This document shows, one piece after another, positions 18,286 through 27,172 of a stretch of DNA of 64,000 nucleotides. This stretch comes from Amycolatopsis mediterranei. Its GTDB lineage: Bacteria > Actinomycetota > Actinomycetes > Mycobacteriales > Pseudonocardiaceae. Position numbers and translations under genes: made by a program. The notes under the pieces were generated by a model, which ran no database searches, had not been told where the DNA came from, and saw only the letters and a program-made list of their open reading frames with translations. The stretch covers positions 1,640,857-1,704,856 of the forward strand of contig NZ_CP100416.1 of assembly GCF_026017845.1 (NCBI RefSeq), written 5' to 3'. Position 1 is the first letter of the stretch. Each line of letters starts with the position of its first letter.

Positions 18286-18333
18286 CGAAAAAACCGCCCT
18301 ACCTGGATCTTCAAATCCGGTGGGCGGTGTTTC
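18286..18333 (-). terminator. Rho-independent terminator of the tRNA-Ala gene
   Basis: Read on the minus strand, ACCGCCC...GGGCGGT form a stem extended inward by ACC/GGT and GGAT/ATCC pairings, and TTTTTT follows. It starts just past the tRNA 3' end, on the island side of the att core, so the integrated element supplies this terminator. Confidence 0.85.
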
Positions 18334-18340
18334 GTCACTG

Positions 18341-18413
18341 TGGAGCTAAGGGGACTCGAACCCCTGACCCCCTCACTGCCAGTGAGGTGCGCTACCAGCT
18401 GCGCCATAGCCCC
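18341..18413 (-). tRNA. tRNA-Ala (anticodon GGC)
   Basis: 73 nt on the minus strand. Acceptor GGGGCTA pairs with TAGCTCC including G3:U70, the alanine identity pair; discriminator A73; CCA not encoded. The anticodon stem CCTCA/TGAGG encloses loop CTGGCAG (anticodon GGC), and GGGTTCGAGTCCCC forms the T arm. Nucleotides 27-67 are duplicated at 3664-3704, marking this as the integration target. Confidence 0.96.
18347..18387 (-). repeat. Proximal attachment-site copy inside tRNA-Ala
   Basis: 41-bp direct repeat partner of 3664-3704 (one mismatch). The repeats enclose 14.7 kb that includes excisionase and integrase genes. Confidence 0.85.
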
Positions 18414-18554
18414 GAGGCGAAGGTGAACTCCGCATCTCGTATGCCCACACATTACACCCCGCCCAGACCCCCTCCACGCGGGGGTCCCGGCAACGTCGTC
18501 AAGCGATCGACACCCCGCTCACCAGCATCTTCACACCTTATTTTTAGTCATGTA

Positions 18555-18584
18555 TTGACCTCCGACTGTGGCCGCCGTTACATT
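18555..18584 (+). promoter_or_regulatory. Promoter of the secreted ricin/beta-helix gene
   Basis: TTGACC (18555-18560), 18-bp spacer and TACATT (18579-18584), about 100 bp ahead of the start codon in an unusually AT-rich patch. No other gene lies between. Confidence 0.6.
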
Positions 18585-18682
18585 TTGCGCGGTTGTGACG
18601 CCGAGGTCCCCGCCCGTTACGCCGCGTCTTCAAACCGGGCACACCTCTCGATGACGCCGCGCACGCGGCAGAGGAGGCTTCG

Positions 18683-20860
18683 ATGACGAGACGGCGGGTG
18701 ATGGCGCTGCTCGCGGCAGCGTCGGTTCTGGTCGGAAGCATGACGACGACAAGAGCTGAAGCCGCTGTTGCCCCGGACGGGTGGTACACCGTTGCCGCCG
18801 GGAACAGTGGGAAGTGCGTTGATGCCCGGGGCGCCGGGACAGCCGATGGGACCGTTGTCCAGCAGTACACCTGCAACCAGACCGCCTCGCAGCAGTGGCA
18901 GTTCCAGTCCACCGGGGACGGCTACTTCCGGATCAACGCCCGCACCAACCCGGCCGCCGCCTGGGACGTCACGAACGTCTCGACCGCCGATGGTGGCCTG
19001 CTCCAGCTCTGGACCTACGGAGGCGGCGCCAACCAGCAGTGGCAGGCCGTCGACGAAGGCGGCAACCGGTACCACTTCGTCAGCCGCAACAGTGGGAAGT
19101 GCCTCGACGTCCCCGGCGCCTCCACCGCCGATGTGCAGCTCCAGCAGTACACCTGCAACGGCACCGCCGCCCAGTCCTTCATGCTGACCCCCGTGAACAC
19201 GAGCCAGCCGGGCCAGCCGGACTTCGGGCCGAACGTCGTGATCTTCGACCCGTCGATGCCGAGCTCGGCCATCCAAAGCCGGCTCGACAGCATCTTCGCC
19301 CAGCAGGAACGCAACCAGTTCGGCAGCCAGCGCTACGCCGTCATGTTCAAGCCCGGCACCTACGCCAACGACGTCAACGTCGGCTTCTACACGCAGGTAC
19401 TGGGCCTCGGCCTGAGCCCCGACGCCGTCACGATCAACGGCGCCGTGCACGTCGAGGCCGACTGGTTCCCGCCGCAGAACGCCACCCAGAACTTCTGGCG
19501 CGGCGCCGAGAACCTGTCCGTGAACCCGAACGGGGGCGCCGACCGCTGGGCCGTCAGCCAGGCCGCGCCCTACCGCCGCATGCACGTCCGCGGTGACCTG
19601 CAGCTCGACGACGGCGGCTGGGCCAGCGGCGGCTGGATCTCCGACACGAAGATCGACGGCCAGGTCCGCTCCGGCTCGCAGCAGCAGTGGATCTCCCGCA
19701 ACTCGCAGTTCGGCAGCTGGAACGGCTCGAACTGGAACATGGTCTTCGCCGGGGTCCAGGGCGCGCCCGCCAACACCTTCCCGGCGCCGCCCTACACGAC
19801 CGTCGGCCAGACGCCGGTCGTGCGCGAAAAGCCCTTCCTCTACCTCGACAGCGCCGGGAACTACCAGGTGTTCGTCCCGAGTGTGAAGACCAACGCGGCC
19901 GGCACGACCTGGGCGAACGGCACCGCCCCGGGCACGTCGATCCCGATCGACCGGTTCTACATCGCCAAGCCCGGCGCCACCGCCGCCGACCTGAACGCCG
20001 CGCTCGCCGCGGGCAAGAACCTGCTGGTCACGCCCGGTGTCTACCACCTGAACCAGACGCTGCGCGTCACCCGTCCGGACACCGTCGTGCTCGGCCTCGG
20101 CATCGCCACGCTGACCCCGGACAACGGCCTCACCGCGATGACCGTCGACGACGTCGACGGCGTCAAGGTCGCCGGCCTGCTCATCGACGCCGGCACGACC
20201 AGCTCGGCCACGCTCATGCAGGTCGGCCCGGCAGGCTCGGCCGCGAACCACGCGGCGAACCCGACGTCGCTGCACGACGTCTTCTTCCGGATCGGCGGCG
20301 CCGCCGTCGGCAAGGCGGCCACCAGCCTGGTCGTCAACAGCAGCAACGTGATCGGCGACCACATGTGGATCTGGCGCGCCGACCACGCCGAGCGCAACGA
20401 ATACGTCGGCTGGAGCACCAACACCGCCGACACCGGGCTCGTCGTCAACGGCAACGACGTCACGATGTACGGCCTCTTCGTCGAGCACTACCAGAAGACG
20501 CAGGTGGTCTGGAACGGCAACGGCGGCCGGACGTACTTCTTCCAGAACGAGATGCCCTACGACGTGCCGGACCAGGCGAGCTGGATGAACGGCTCGACGC
20601 CGGGCTTCTCCGCCTACAAGGTCGGCCCGAACGTCACCAGTCACGAGGCGTGGGGGCTGGGCAGCTACTGCTACTTCAGCACCAACCCGTCGGTCGCCAG
20701 CGCGCACGCGTACGAGGCGCCGAACACGCCGGGTGTCCGGTTCCACGACATGGTCACCGTCTCCCTCAACTACCAGGGCACGATCACGCACGTGATCAAC
20801 AACACCGGTCCGGTGACGCCGTCCGGGACCAAGGCCGTCAACCTGGTGAGTTACCCCTGA
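18683..20860 (+). CDS. Secreted protein: ricin-type lectin domain plus beta-helix-like domain
   Basis: 725 residues; ATG after GAGGAGGCTTCG. A signal peptide (RRR then a hydrophobic stretch, cleavage after AEA near residue 27) marks it as exported. Residues ~33-170 are a ricin-type beta-trefoil with repeated NSGKCVDARGAGTADGT / QQYTCNQTASQQW units, a carbohydrate-binding module. The remaining ~540 residues (FGPNVVIFDPSMPSSAIQ..., VKVAGLLIDAG, VIGDHMWIWRADHAERN, GLVVNGNDVTMYGLFVEHYQ) look like the right-handed beta-helix of polysaccharide-acting enzymes. Related actinobacterial proteins have been labelled adenylyl cyclase without evidence I can see here. I expect a polysaccharide-binding or -degrading exoenzyme; catalytic residues are not assigned. 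Confidence 0.85.
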   Translation: MTRRRVMALLAAASVLVGSMTTTRAEAAVAPDGWYTVAAGNSGKCVDARGAGTADGTVVQQYTCNQTASQQWQFQSTGDGYFRINARTNPAAAWDVTNVSTADGGLLQLWTYGGGANQQWQAVDEGGNRYHFVSRNSGKCLDVPGASTADVQLQQYTCNGTAAQSFMLTPVNTSQPGQPDFGPNVVIFDPSMPSSAIQSRLDSIFAQQERNQFGSQRYAVMFKPGTYANDVNVGFYTQVLGLGLSPDAVTINGAVHVEADWFPPQNATQNFWRGAENLSVNPNGGADRWAVSQAAPYRRMHVRGDLQLDDGGWASGGWISDTKIDGQVRSGSQQQWISRNSQFGSWNGSNWNMVFAGVQGAPANTFPAPPYTTVGQTPVVREKPFLYLDSAGNYQVFVPSVKTNAAGTTWANGTAPGTSIPIDRFYIAKPGATAADLNAALAAGKNLLVTPGVYHLNQTLRVTRPDTVVLGLGIATLTPDNGLTAMTVDDVDGVKVAGLLIDAGTTSSATLMQVGPAGSAANHAANPTSLHDVFFRIGGAAVGKAATSLVVNSSNVIGDHMWIWRADHAERNEYVGWSTNTADTGLVVNGNDVTMYGLFVEHYQKTQVVWNGNGGRTYFFQNEMPYDVPDQASWMNGSTPGFSAYKVGPNVTSHEAWGLGSYCYFSTNPSVASAHAYEAPNTPGVRFHDMVTVSLNYQGTITHVINNTGPVTPSGTKAVNLVSYP

Positions 20861-20862
20861 GC

Positions 20863-20902
20863 ACCGGCGTGCGCCGTGGTGGCGGCCGCGGCGCACGCCG
20901 GT
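20863..20902 (+). terminator. Terminator hairpin
   Basis: ACCGGCGTGCGCC (20863-20875) pairs with GGCGCACGCCGGT (20890-20902), a 13-bp perfect stem right after the stop codon, followed by CCTTTG. Confidence 0.78.
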
Positions 20903-21005
20903 CCTTTGTGGATACGCCCGAACGGGGTGTTCCGGGAGCCGGACGGGGTAATCCACGCGATACTGAGTGCTCCCAAAGCTGAATCCCTCGATCCGGGAGC
21001 GGCAG

Positions 21006-21575
21006 ATGACCTCCTTCGCAGCGTTCACCGTCGTCGAACCCCGCAAAGCCTGGCCGCTGGTGGCCGTCCGCGGTGTGTTCGCCGTGCTCTTCGGGCTCTT
21101 CGCGCTGATCTGGCCCGGCGCCACCGTGCTCGTCCTGGCGATCCTGTACGGCGTGTACGCGATCGTCGACGGCATCGGCGGTCTGATGCAGGCGTTCCGC
21201 CCGGGCGACACCGGGCACCGGGTGGCCTACGGTGTCCTCGGTGCGCTCGGCATCGTCGCCGGGATCCTCGTCCTGGTCTGGCCCGGCATCACCGTCCTGC
21301 TGCTGGCCCTGCTGGTCGGCTTCTGGGCGATCATCACCGGCATCGCCGAGGTCGCCGCGGCGATCCGGCTGCGCAAGCAGATCCAGGGCGAGGCCTTCCT
21401 CATCCTGGCCGGCGCGATCTCGCTGATCGCGGGCATCCTCATCGTGATCAACCCGATCGCCGGCGCGTTCGGCATCGCGCTGCTCGTCGGCATCTACGCC
21501 CTCATCTACGGCATCGTGCTGCTGGTGCTGGCCTTCCGGCTGCGCAAGCTGGGAACAGCAGACGCGCAAAACTGA
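21006..21575 (+). CDS. HdeD-family membrane protein
   Basis: 189 residues from the ATG at 21006 (GGGAGCGGCAG upstream). Six hydrophobic segments in three similar pairs, with FALIWPGATVLVLA / LVWPGITVLLLALLVGFWAIITG repeats, match the HdeD/DUF308 family. E. coli HdeD is linked to acid resistance, but actinobacterial members have no firm function. Stands alone between the beta-helix gene and rnz. Confidence 0.88.
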   Translation: MTSFAAFTVVEPRKAWPLVAVRGVFAVLFGLFALIWPGATVLVLAILYGVYAIVDGIGGLMQAFRPGDTGHRVAYGVLGALGIVAGILVLVWPGITVLLLALLVGFWAIITGIAEVAAAIRLRKQIQGEAFLILAGAISLIAGILIVINPIAGAFGIALLVGIYALIYGIVLLVLAFRLRKLGTADAQN

Positions 21576-21588
21576 GTAACGTGCGGGG

Positions 21589-22503
21589 GTGTCGACCCGC
21601 GAACTGGTGGTGCTGGGCACCGCGAGCCAGGTGCCCACGCGCCACCGCAACCAGAACGGCTACCTCCTGCGCTGGGACGGCGAGGGCATCCTCTTCGACC
21701 CCGGCGAAGGCACCCAGCGGCAGATGCTGCGGGCCGGCGTGGCCGCCACGGACATCACGCGGATCTGCGTCACGCACTTCCACGGCGACCACAGCCTCGG
21801 CCTGTCGGGGGTGATCCAGCGGCTGTCGCTGGACAAGGTCGCCCACCCGGTCGACGCCCACTTCCCGGCGTCCGGCGCGCACTACTTCGAACGCATGCGG
21901 CACGCGACGGCCTTCTACGAGCAGGCCGACCTGCGGGAACACCCGATCGCCGAGGACGGCCCGATCGCGACCGGCAAGCTCACCCTCGAGGCCAGGCGCC
22001 TCAGCCATCCCGTCGAGGCGTTCGGCTACCGGCTGACCGAGCCCGACGGCCGCACCATGCTCCCCGAGCGGCTGCGCGAGCACGGCATCGCGGGCCCGGA
22101 CGTCGGCCGGCTGCAGCGCGAAGGGCGCCTGGGGACCACCACGATCGAGGACGTCAGCACGCCGAGGCACGGTCAGCGGTTCGCGTTCGTGATGGACACC
22201 CGGCTGTGCGACGCGGTGTACGCCCTCAGCGAAAACGCCGACATGCTCGTGATCGAGTCGACGTTCCTGGCCGAGGACACCTCCCTGGCGAAAGACTTCG
22301 GCCACCTCACCGCGCAGCAGGCCGCCCGCGTCGCCGCCGAGTCCGGCGTCCGGCAGCTCGTCCTGACGCACTTCTCGCAGCGCTACCCCGATCCGGCGCG
22401 CTTCCTGGAAGAGGCGAAGGGCGAGTTCGACGGCGAGATCGTCGTGGCGCAGGACCTGGAGCGGGTCCAGGTGCCGAAACGGCGGTCTTTCCCAACGGCG
22501 TGA
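21589..22503 (+). CDS. rnz: Ribonuclease Z
   Basis: 304 residues, the short (bacterial) RNase Z form of the metallo-beta-lactamase superfamily. The zinc motif H63-F-H65-G-D67-H68 is intact, followed by the [11 protein letters not shown] block, FVMDTR and VLTHFSQRY. It removes 3' trailers from tRNA precursors, which suits a genome whose tRNA-Ala (18341) has no encoded CCA. GTG start. Confidence 0.95.
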   Translation: MSTRELVVLGTASQVPTRHRNQNGYLLRWDGEGILFDPGEGTQRQMLRAGVAATDITRICVTHFHGDHSLGLSGVIQRLSLDKVAHPVDAHFPASGAHYFERMRHATAFYEQADLREHPIAEDGPIATGKLTLEARRLSHPVEAFGYRLTEPDGRTMLPERLREHGIAGPDVGRLQREGRLGTTTIEDVSTPRHGQRFAFVMDTRLCDAVYALSENADMLVIESTFLAEDTSLAKDFGHLTAQQAARVAAESGVRQLVLTHFSQRYPDPARFLEEAKGEFDGEIVVAQDLERVQVPKRRSFPTA

Positions 22504-22525
22504 GAAGCGCCGTAGGCTGCATCTC

Positions 22526-24178
22526 GTGAGCCAGCCGATCCTGATGACCGTCGACGACGATCCCGCCGTGTCCCGCTCGGTCGCCCGTGACCTGCGCCGG
22601 CGCTACGGGAAGGACTACCGCGTCATCCGCGCCGACTCCGGCCCGGACGCCCTCGACGCGCTGCGCGAGATCAAGCTGCGCGGCGACGCCGTCGCGGCGA
22701 TCCTCGCCGACTACCGGATGCCGCAGATGGACGGGATCGCCTTCCTCGAGAAGGCGATGGACCTGTTCCCGCACGCCCGCCGCGCCCTGCTGACCGCCTA
22801 CGCCGACACCGACGCCGCGATCCAGGCGATCAACGTCGTCGACGTCGACCACTACCTGCTCAAGCCGTGGGACCCGCCGGAGGAGAAGCTCTACCCGGTG
22901 ATCGACGCGCTGGTCGAGACCTGGAAAGCGGTCGGCGACAAGCCGGTCGAAGAGGTCAAGCTCATCGGCCACCGCTACAACTCGCCCTCGTTCCACCTGC
23001 GCGACTTCCTCGCGCGCAACGCCGTCCCGTACCGCTGGTACTCGGTCGACGACGACGAGGGCGGCCGGATCCTGCAGGCCGCCGAGGCGACCGACAAGGA
23101 CATCCCGGTGGTCGTCACGCCGGACGGCACCGTCCTCAAGAACCCGACCGGCAGCGAGATCGCCGACGCGGTCGGGTTGTCGACCCGGCCGGCGCAGGAG
23201 TTCTACGACCTCGTCGTCATCGGCGGCGGCCCGGCCGGCCTCGGTGCCGCGGTGTACGGCGCCTCCGAAGGCCTGCGCACGGTGCTCGTCGAGAAGAAGG
23301 CCACCGGCGGCCAGGCCGGCACCAGCTCGCGCATCGAGAACTACCTCGGCTTCCCCGACGGCGTCTCCGGCGCGCAGCTGACCGACCGCGCCCGGCGCCA
23401 GGCCCAGAAGTTCGGCGCCGAGGTGCTGACCGCCCGCGACGTCGTCGGTCTCCAGGCCCGCGGTTCGCAGCGGGTGATCACCTTCGGTGACGGCAGTGAG
23501 ATCGCGGCGCACTCGGTGATCCTGGCCAGCGGCGTCAACTACCGCGCCCTGGAGGCCGACGGCATCGAGGAGCTGAGCGGCCGCGGCGTCTACTACGGCT
23601 CGGCCGCGACCGAGGCGCCCGAGTGCAAGGGCGAGCACGTCTACATCGTCGGCGGCGCCAACTCCGCCGGGCAGGCCGCGGTGTTCTTCTCCCGCCACGC
23701 CAGCGACGTCACGATCCTGGTGCGCGGTGCGTCGCTGGAGTCCTCGATGTCGCACTACCTGATCGAGCAGATCGCCGGGATCGAGAACATCCACGTCCGC
23801 ACGCACACCACCGTCAAGGAGGTGCACGGCGACGGCCACCTCGAGCGGCTCACGCTGTGCGAGAACGGCGTCACCGAGACGGTCGACACCGGGCACCTGT
23901 TCATCTTCATCGGCGCCGCCCCGCGCACCGACTGGCTCGGCGACGCCATCCACCGCGACGAGCACGGGTTCGTGTGCACCGGGCCGGACCTGCTGAGCGC
24001 CGGGCAGCGGCCGGCGGGCTGGCCGCTCGACCGTGATCCGCACTACCTCGAGTCGTCGATCCCGGGCGTGTTCGTGGCCGGTGACGTGCGGTCGCAGTCG
24101 GTCAAGCGGGTGGCCTCCGCGGTCGGCGAGGGCGCGATGGCCGTGACGCTGGTACACCGGTACCTGGAGGAACAATGA
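22526..24178 (+). CDS. Receiver domain fused to thioredoxin-reductase-like flavoprotein
   Basis: 550 residues. Residues 1-125 are a receiver domain (TVDDDP pocket, phosphoacceptor D62 in ILADYRMPQMDG, LKPW lysine). Residues ~140-205 resemble a glutaredoxin/thioredoxin-like fold (GHRYNSPSFHLRDFLARNAVPYRWY). Residues ~225-550 are a thioredoxin-reductase-type fold with FAD motif VIGGGPAGLGAA, NAD(P) motif VGGANSAGQAA and C-terminal VFVAGDVRSQ. The redox-active CxxC expected around residue 360 is replaced (YYGSAATEAPEC), so it cannot work as a normal thioredoxin reductase. The ATGA overlap with the next gene (a kinase) makes it the likely phosphorylation target. The architecture occurs in public annotations, but its reaction is unknown to me. 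Confidence 0.9.
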   Translation: MSQPILMTVDDDPAVSRSVARDLRRRYGKDYRVIRADSGPDALDALREIKLRGDAVAAILADYRMPQMDGIAFLEKAMDLFPHARRALLTAYADTDAAIQAINVVDVDHYLLKPWDPPEEKLYPVIDALVETWKAVGDKPVEEVKLIGHRYNSPSFHLRDFLARNAVPYRWYSVDDDEGGRILQAAEATDKDIPVVVTPDGTVLKNPTGSEIADAVGLSTRPAQEFYDLVVIGGGPAGLGAAVYGASEGLRTVLVEKKATGGQAGTSSRIENYLGFPDGVSGAQLTDRARRQAQKFGAEVLTARDVVGLQARGSQRVITFGDGSEIAAHSVILASGVNYRALEADGIEELSGRGVYYGSAATEAPECKGEHVYIVGGANSAGQAAVFFSRHASDVTILVRGASLESSMSHYLIEQIAGIENIHVRTHTTVKEVHGDGHLERLTLCENGVTETVDTGHLFIFIGAAPRTDWLGDAIHRDEHGFVCTGPDLLSAGQRPAGWPLDRDPHYLESSIPGVFVAGDVRSQSVKRVASAVGEGAMAVTLVHRYLEEQ

Positions 24179-25596
24179 GCGCACTGCCGCGGGAAGAGCT
24201 TCGCGGCCTCTTCCTGTTCGAACACCTTTCCGAAGCCCAGCTCGACTGGGTCGCCGCCAACGGCGTGATCGAGGAGTACGAAGGCGACACGTTCGTCATC
24301 CGCGAGGGCGACGAGGCGACCTGCTTCTACGTGATCCTGAACGGCGCCGTCCGGATGACGCGGCTGGTCAGCGGCACCGAAGTCGAGACCAACCGGTCCG
24401 ACCAGCGCGGCGCCTACTTCGGCGCGACGCAGTTCTTCGTGCACCAGGACGCCGAGCACCGCTACGGCGCTTCGGTGCAGGCGCTGAGCGACCTGACGCT
24501 GCTGGCGCTGCCGTCGAAGGAGTTCTCCACCGAGTTCCGCAGGTGGTTCCCGATGGCGACGCACCTGCTGGAAGGCATGTACCTCGGCTGGCGCAACAGC
24601 GACACGGTGATCGGCTCCCGCCGTCGCCTGCTGGCGCTCGGCGAGCTCTCGGCCGGCCTGACGCACGAGCTGAACAACCCGGCCGCGGCCGCCGTCCGGG
24701 CGACGTCCGCCCTGCGCGAACGCGTCGCCGGGATGCGGCACAAGCTCGCCTTCCTGGCCAAGAAGGACATCGACCCGGAGCTGCTCTACCAGCTCATCGA
24801 CGTCCAGGAACGCCTGGTCAAGCAGGTCGTGCAGGCCGAGAAGCTGACGGCGATGCAGCAGTCCGACCGCGAGGACGAGATCGGCGACTGGTTCGACGAC
24901 CGCGGCATCGACGGCGGCTGGGACCTCGCCGACATCTACGTCCGCGCCGGGCTGACCACCGCCGACCTGGACAACGTCCTGGAGCAGGTGGGCGACACCT
25001 TCATCGACGGCGCCGTTCGCTGGCTCGCCTACGCGCTCGAAACCGAGATGCTGATGGGCGAGATCGAGGACTCCACGACCCGGATCTCCGCGCTGGTCGG
25101 CAAGGCCAAGCAGTACTCGCAGATGGACCGGGCGCCGCACCAGTGGGTCGACGTCCACGACGGCCTCGACTCCACGCTCGTGATGCTGTCGGGCAAGATC
25201 GGCGGCGGCATCCGCGTCGTCAAGGAGTACGACCGCAGCCTGCCGAAGATCCCGGCGTACCCGGCCGAGCTGAACCAGGTCTGGACGAACATCATCGACA
25301 ACGCCCTCGGCGCGATGAAGGGCGAGGGCACGCTGAGGCTGCGGACGTGGCGCGTCGACGACCAGATCCGCGTCGAAATCGGCGACACCGGCCCGGGCAT
25401 CCCCGCGGACATCAAGCCGCGGATCTTCGAGCCGTTCTTCACGACCAAGCCGGTCGGCGAGGGCACCGGGCTGGGCCTGGACATCTCGTGGAAGATCGTC
25501 GTCGAACGGCACCAGGGCGACCTGCGCGTCGAATCCGAGCCGGGGAACACCCGGTTCGAGGTCTGCCTGCCGACGGTCGAGCAGGCCTCGCTCTGA
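24175..25596 (+). CDS. Cyclic-nucleotide-binding-domain histidine kinase
   Basis: 473 residues. Residues ~10-130 are a CRP/cNMP-binding-like domain (LFLFEHLSEAQLDWVA, YEGDTFVIREGDEATCFYVILNGAVRM, ALPSKEF). A dimerisation helix with GELSAGLTHELNNPAAA places the phosphoacceptor His near 164; a long helical segment follows; the HATPase domain has NIIDNALGAMKGEG, GDTGPGIP and GEGTGLGLDIS. No membrane segment. Coupled by a 4-bp overlap to the receiver-flavoprotein gene, so phosphorylation of that protein's D62 is expected. The ligand of the N-terminal domain is unknown. Confidence 0.9.
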   Translation: MSALPREELRGLFLFEHLSEAQLDWVAANGVIEEYEGDTFVIREGDEATCFYVILNGAVRMTRLVSGTEVETNRSDQRGAYFGATQFFVHQDAEHRYGASVQALSDLTLLALPSKEFSTEFRRWFPMATHLLEGMYLGWRNSDTVIGSRRRLLALGELSAGLTHELNNPAAAAVRATSALRERVAGMRHKLAFLAKKDIDPELLYQLIDVQERLVKQVVQAEKLTAMQQSDREDEIGDWFDDRGIDGGWDLADIYVRAGLTTADLDNVLEQVGDTFIDGAVRWLAYALETEMLMGEIEDSTTRISALVGKAKQYSQMDRAPHQWVDVHDGLDSTLVMLSGKIGGGIRVVKEYDRSLPKIPAYPAELNQVWTNIIDNALGAMKGEGTLRLRTWRVDDQIRVEIGDTGPGIPADIKPRIFEPFFTTKPVGEGTGLGLDISWKIVVERHQGDLRVESEPGNTRFEVCLPTVEQASL

Positions 25597-27089
25597 TGGC
25601 TTCCGTCCCGACGGTCACGACCGAACTCGGGGCGCTGGTCGGGCAGGCGGGCGACGGCGTCCGCGTCTGGCGCGGGATCCCGTACGCCCGTCCGCCGGTC
25701 GGTGAGCTGCGGTGGAAGGCCCCGCAGCCGCCGTCGCTGTCCGGCGGCGTGCACGTGGCGACCGAGTACGGGCCGCACGCGATGCAGTCGCCGGACCCGA
25801 TGAACCCGGCCGCCGTGTGCGACGAGGACTGCCTGTACCTCAACGTCTGCACGCCGGAGGGACCCGCGCCCGAGGGCGGGTGGCCGGTGCTGTTCTGGCT
25901 GCACGGCGGCGGCTACCGCGTCGGCCACGGCGAGCAGCTGGGCGACGGCGAGGAGTTCGCGCGCGCCGGGATCGTCGTGGTCACCATCAACTACCGGCTC
26001 GGCTCGCTCGGCTTCCTGCACCTCGCCGGGATCTTCGGCGAGTCCGAAGTGGACGCCGGGGTCTGCGGGTTCCTCGACCAGGTCGAGGCCTTGAAGTGGG
26101 TGCGCCGCAACGTCTCCGCGTTCGGCGGGGACCCAGAGCGGATCACCGTCTACGGCGTCTCGGCGGGCGCGAAGAGCGTCGGGAACCTGCTGGGCAGCCC
26201 GCTGGGCGCGGGGTTGTTCGACCAGGCCATCAGCAGTTCCGGCGGCGCGGACCACGTGGCGACGCCGGAGGCCGGGACCGCGCTGGCGCGGCGGCTGCTG
26301 GACGAGGTCGGCTGCCAGGACCTCGCCGCCTTGCGGTCGCTGCCGGCCAAGGAGTTCGTCGAAGCGCAAGAACGGATCCTGAGCGGCTTCCAGGCGCTGT
26401 GGCTCTGGCGGCCGACGCTGCACCCGCGCGTGCTGCCCGAGGTGCCGATCGGGCCGATCCGGCGGGGGAGCGCGGCGGGGATCCCGCTGCTGGTCGGCTG
26501 CAACAGCAACGAAGGCAGCACGTACGCGATGATGCTCGGCGACGACGTCGCCACGGCGCCGGCTTCCGGTGTGCTCACGAACATCCTCGGCGACGCAGGG
26601 GCGTCACAGCTTCTCGAGACGTACCTTCGGCGCGTTCCCGACCTGAAGGCCGCTCGGATCGCCGCGCTGGGCGACGAGCGCTACGGCATTCCGACGCAGC
26701 GGCTCGCCGACGCGCAGTCCGCGCACGCTCCCGTTTACCGGTACCGGATCGACATCGCCGCGCCCGGCGTGCCCGAGCAGCTCGACGGCGGCCACGGCAC
26801 CGAAACCACGATGGCGTGGAAGGTCCCGCTGCCCTTGGCCGCGCAGGGGACCGCCGTGAACCCGGCGCGCGAGCGGGCGGCGCTGCTCGTCCACCGCGCC
26901 TGGGTGCGGTTCATCCGCGACGGCGTCGCCGACGCGGACGGTCCCGAATGGCCACCCTACGGCCCGGAACTGCGCCCGGTGCTGGTTTTCCGGGAAGACA
27001 CCGATCTGGTGCTCGATCCACGCGCCGACGAGCGGAAAGCCTGGGGCGACACGGAATGGGCGTCCGGGACCTGGTTCCCGGTGACCTGA
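25596..27089 (+). CDS. Type B carboxylesterase
   Basis: 497 residues; ATG overlaps the kinase stop by one base (TGATG). Oxyanion-hole motif HGGGY, nucleophile S189 in YGVSAGAKS, the acidic residue in CNSNEGSTY and the His in DGGHGTETTMAW give a complete catalytic triad. No signal peptide, so cytoplasmic. Hydrolyses carboxylic esters of unknown structure. The tight junction suggests co-transcription with the flavoprotein/kinase pair, but a functional link is not evident. Confidence 0.92.
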   Translation: MASVPTVTTELGALVGQAGDGVRVWRGIPYARPPVGELRWKAPQPPSLSGGVHVATEYGPHAMQSPDPMNPAAVCDEDCLYLNVCTPEGPAPEGGWPVLFWLHGGGYRVGHGEQLGDGEEFARAGIVVVTINYRLGSLGFLHLAGIFGESEVDAGVCGFLDQVEALKWVRRNVSAFGGDPERITVYGVSAGAKSVGNLLGSPLGAGLFDQAISSSGGADHVATPEAGTALARRLLDEVGCQDLAALRSLPAKEFVEAQERILSGFQALWLWRPTLHPRVLPEVPIGPIRRGSAAGIPLLVGCNSNEGSTYAMMLGDDVATAPASGVLTNILGDAGASQLLETYLRRVPDLKAARIAALGDERYGIPTQRLADAQSAHAPVYRYRIDIAAPGVPEQLDGGHGTETTMAWKVPLPLAAQGTAVNPARERAALLVHRAWVRFIRDGVADADGPEWPPYGPELRPVLVFREDTDLVLDPRADERKAWGDTEWASGTWFPVT

Positions 27090-27172
27090 GACCGTTCATT
27101 CACCCGCCGTTCACTTCGAACCGGCTCGCTCCCGCGTCCAATGAGCGAAAGCCCGTCGAGGGGAGTGGCCGA

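Noticed and set aside
18617..21211. 864-codon minus-strand open frame antisense to the ricin/beta-helix gene
   Set aside because: A frame shadow of GC-rich coding DNA; the plus-strand protein has a signal peptide, domain structure and ribosome binding site, while this one is Val/Gly/Arg low-complexity.
22307..24184. 625-codon minus-strand frame
   Set aside because: Antisense to the receiver-flavoprotein gene, no recognisable domains.
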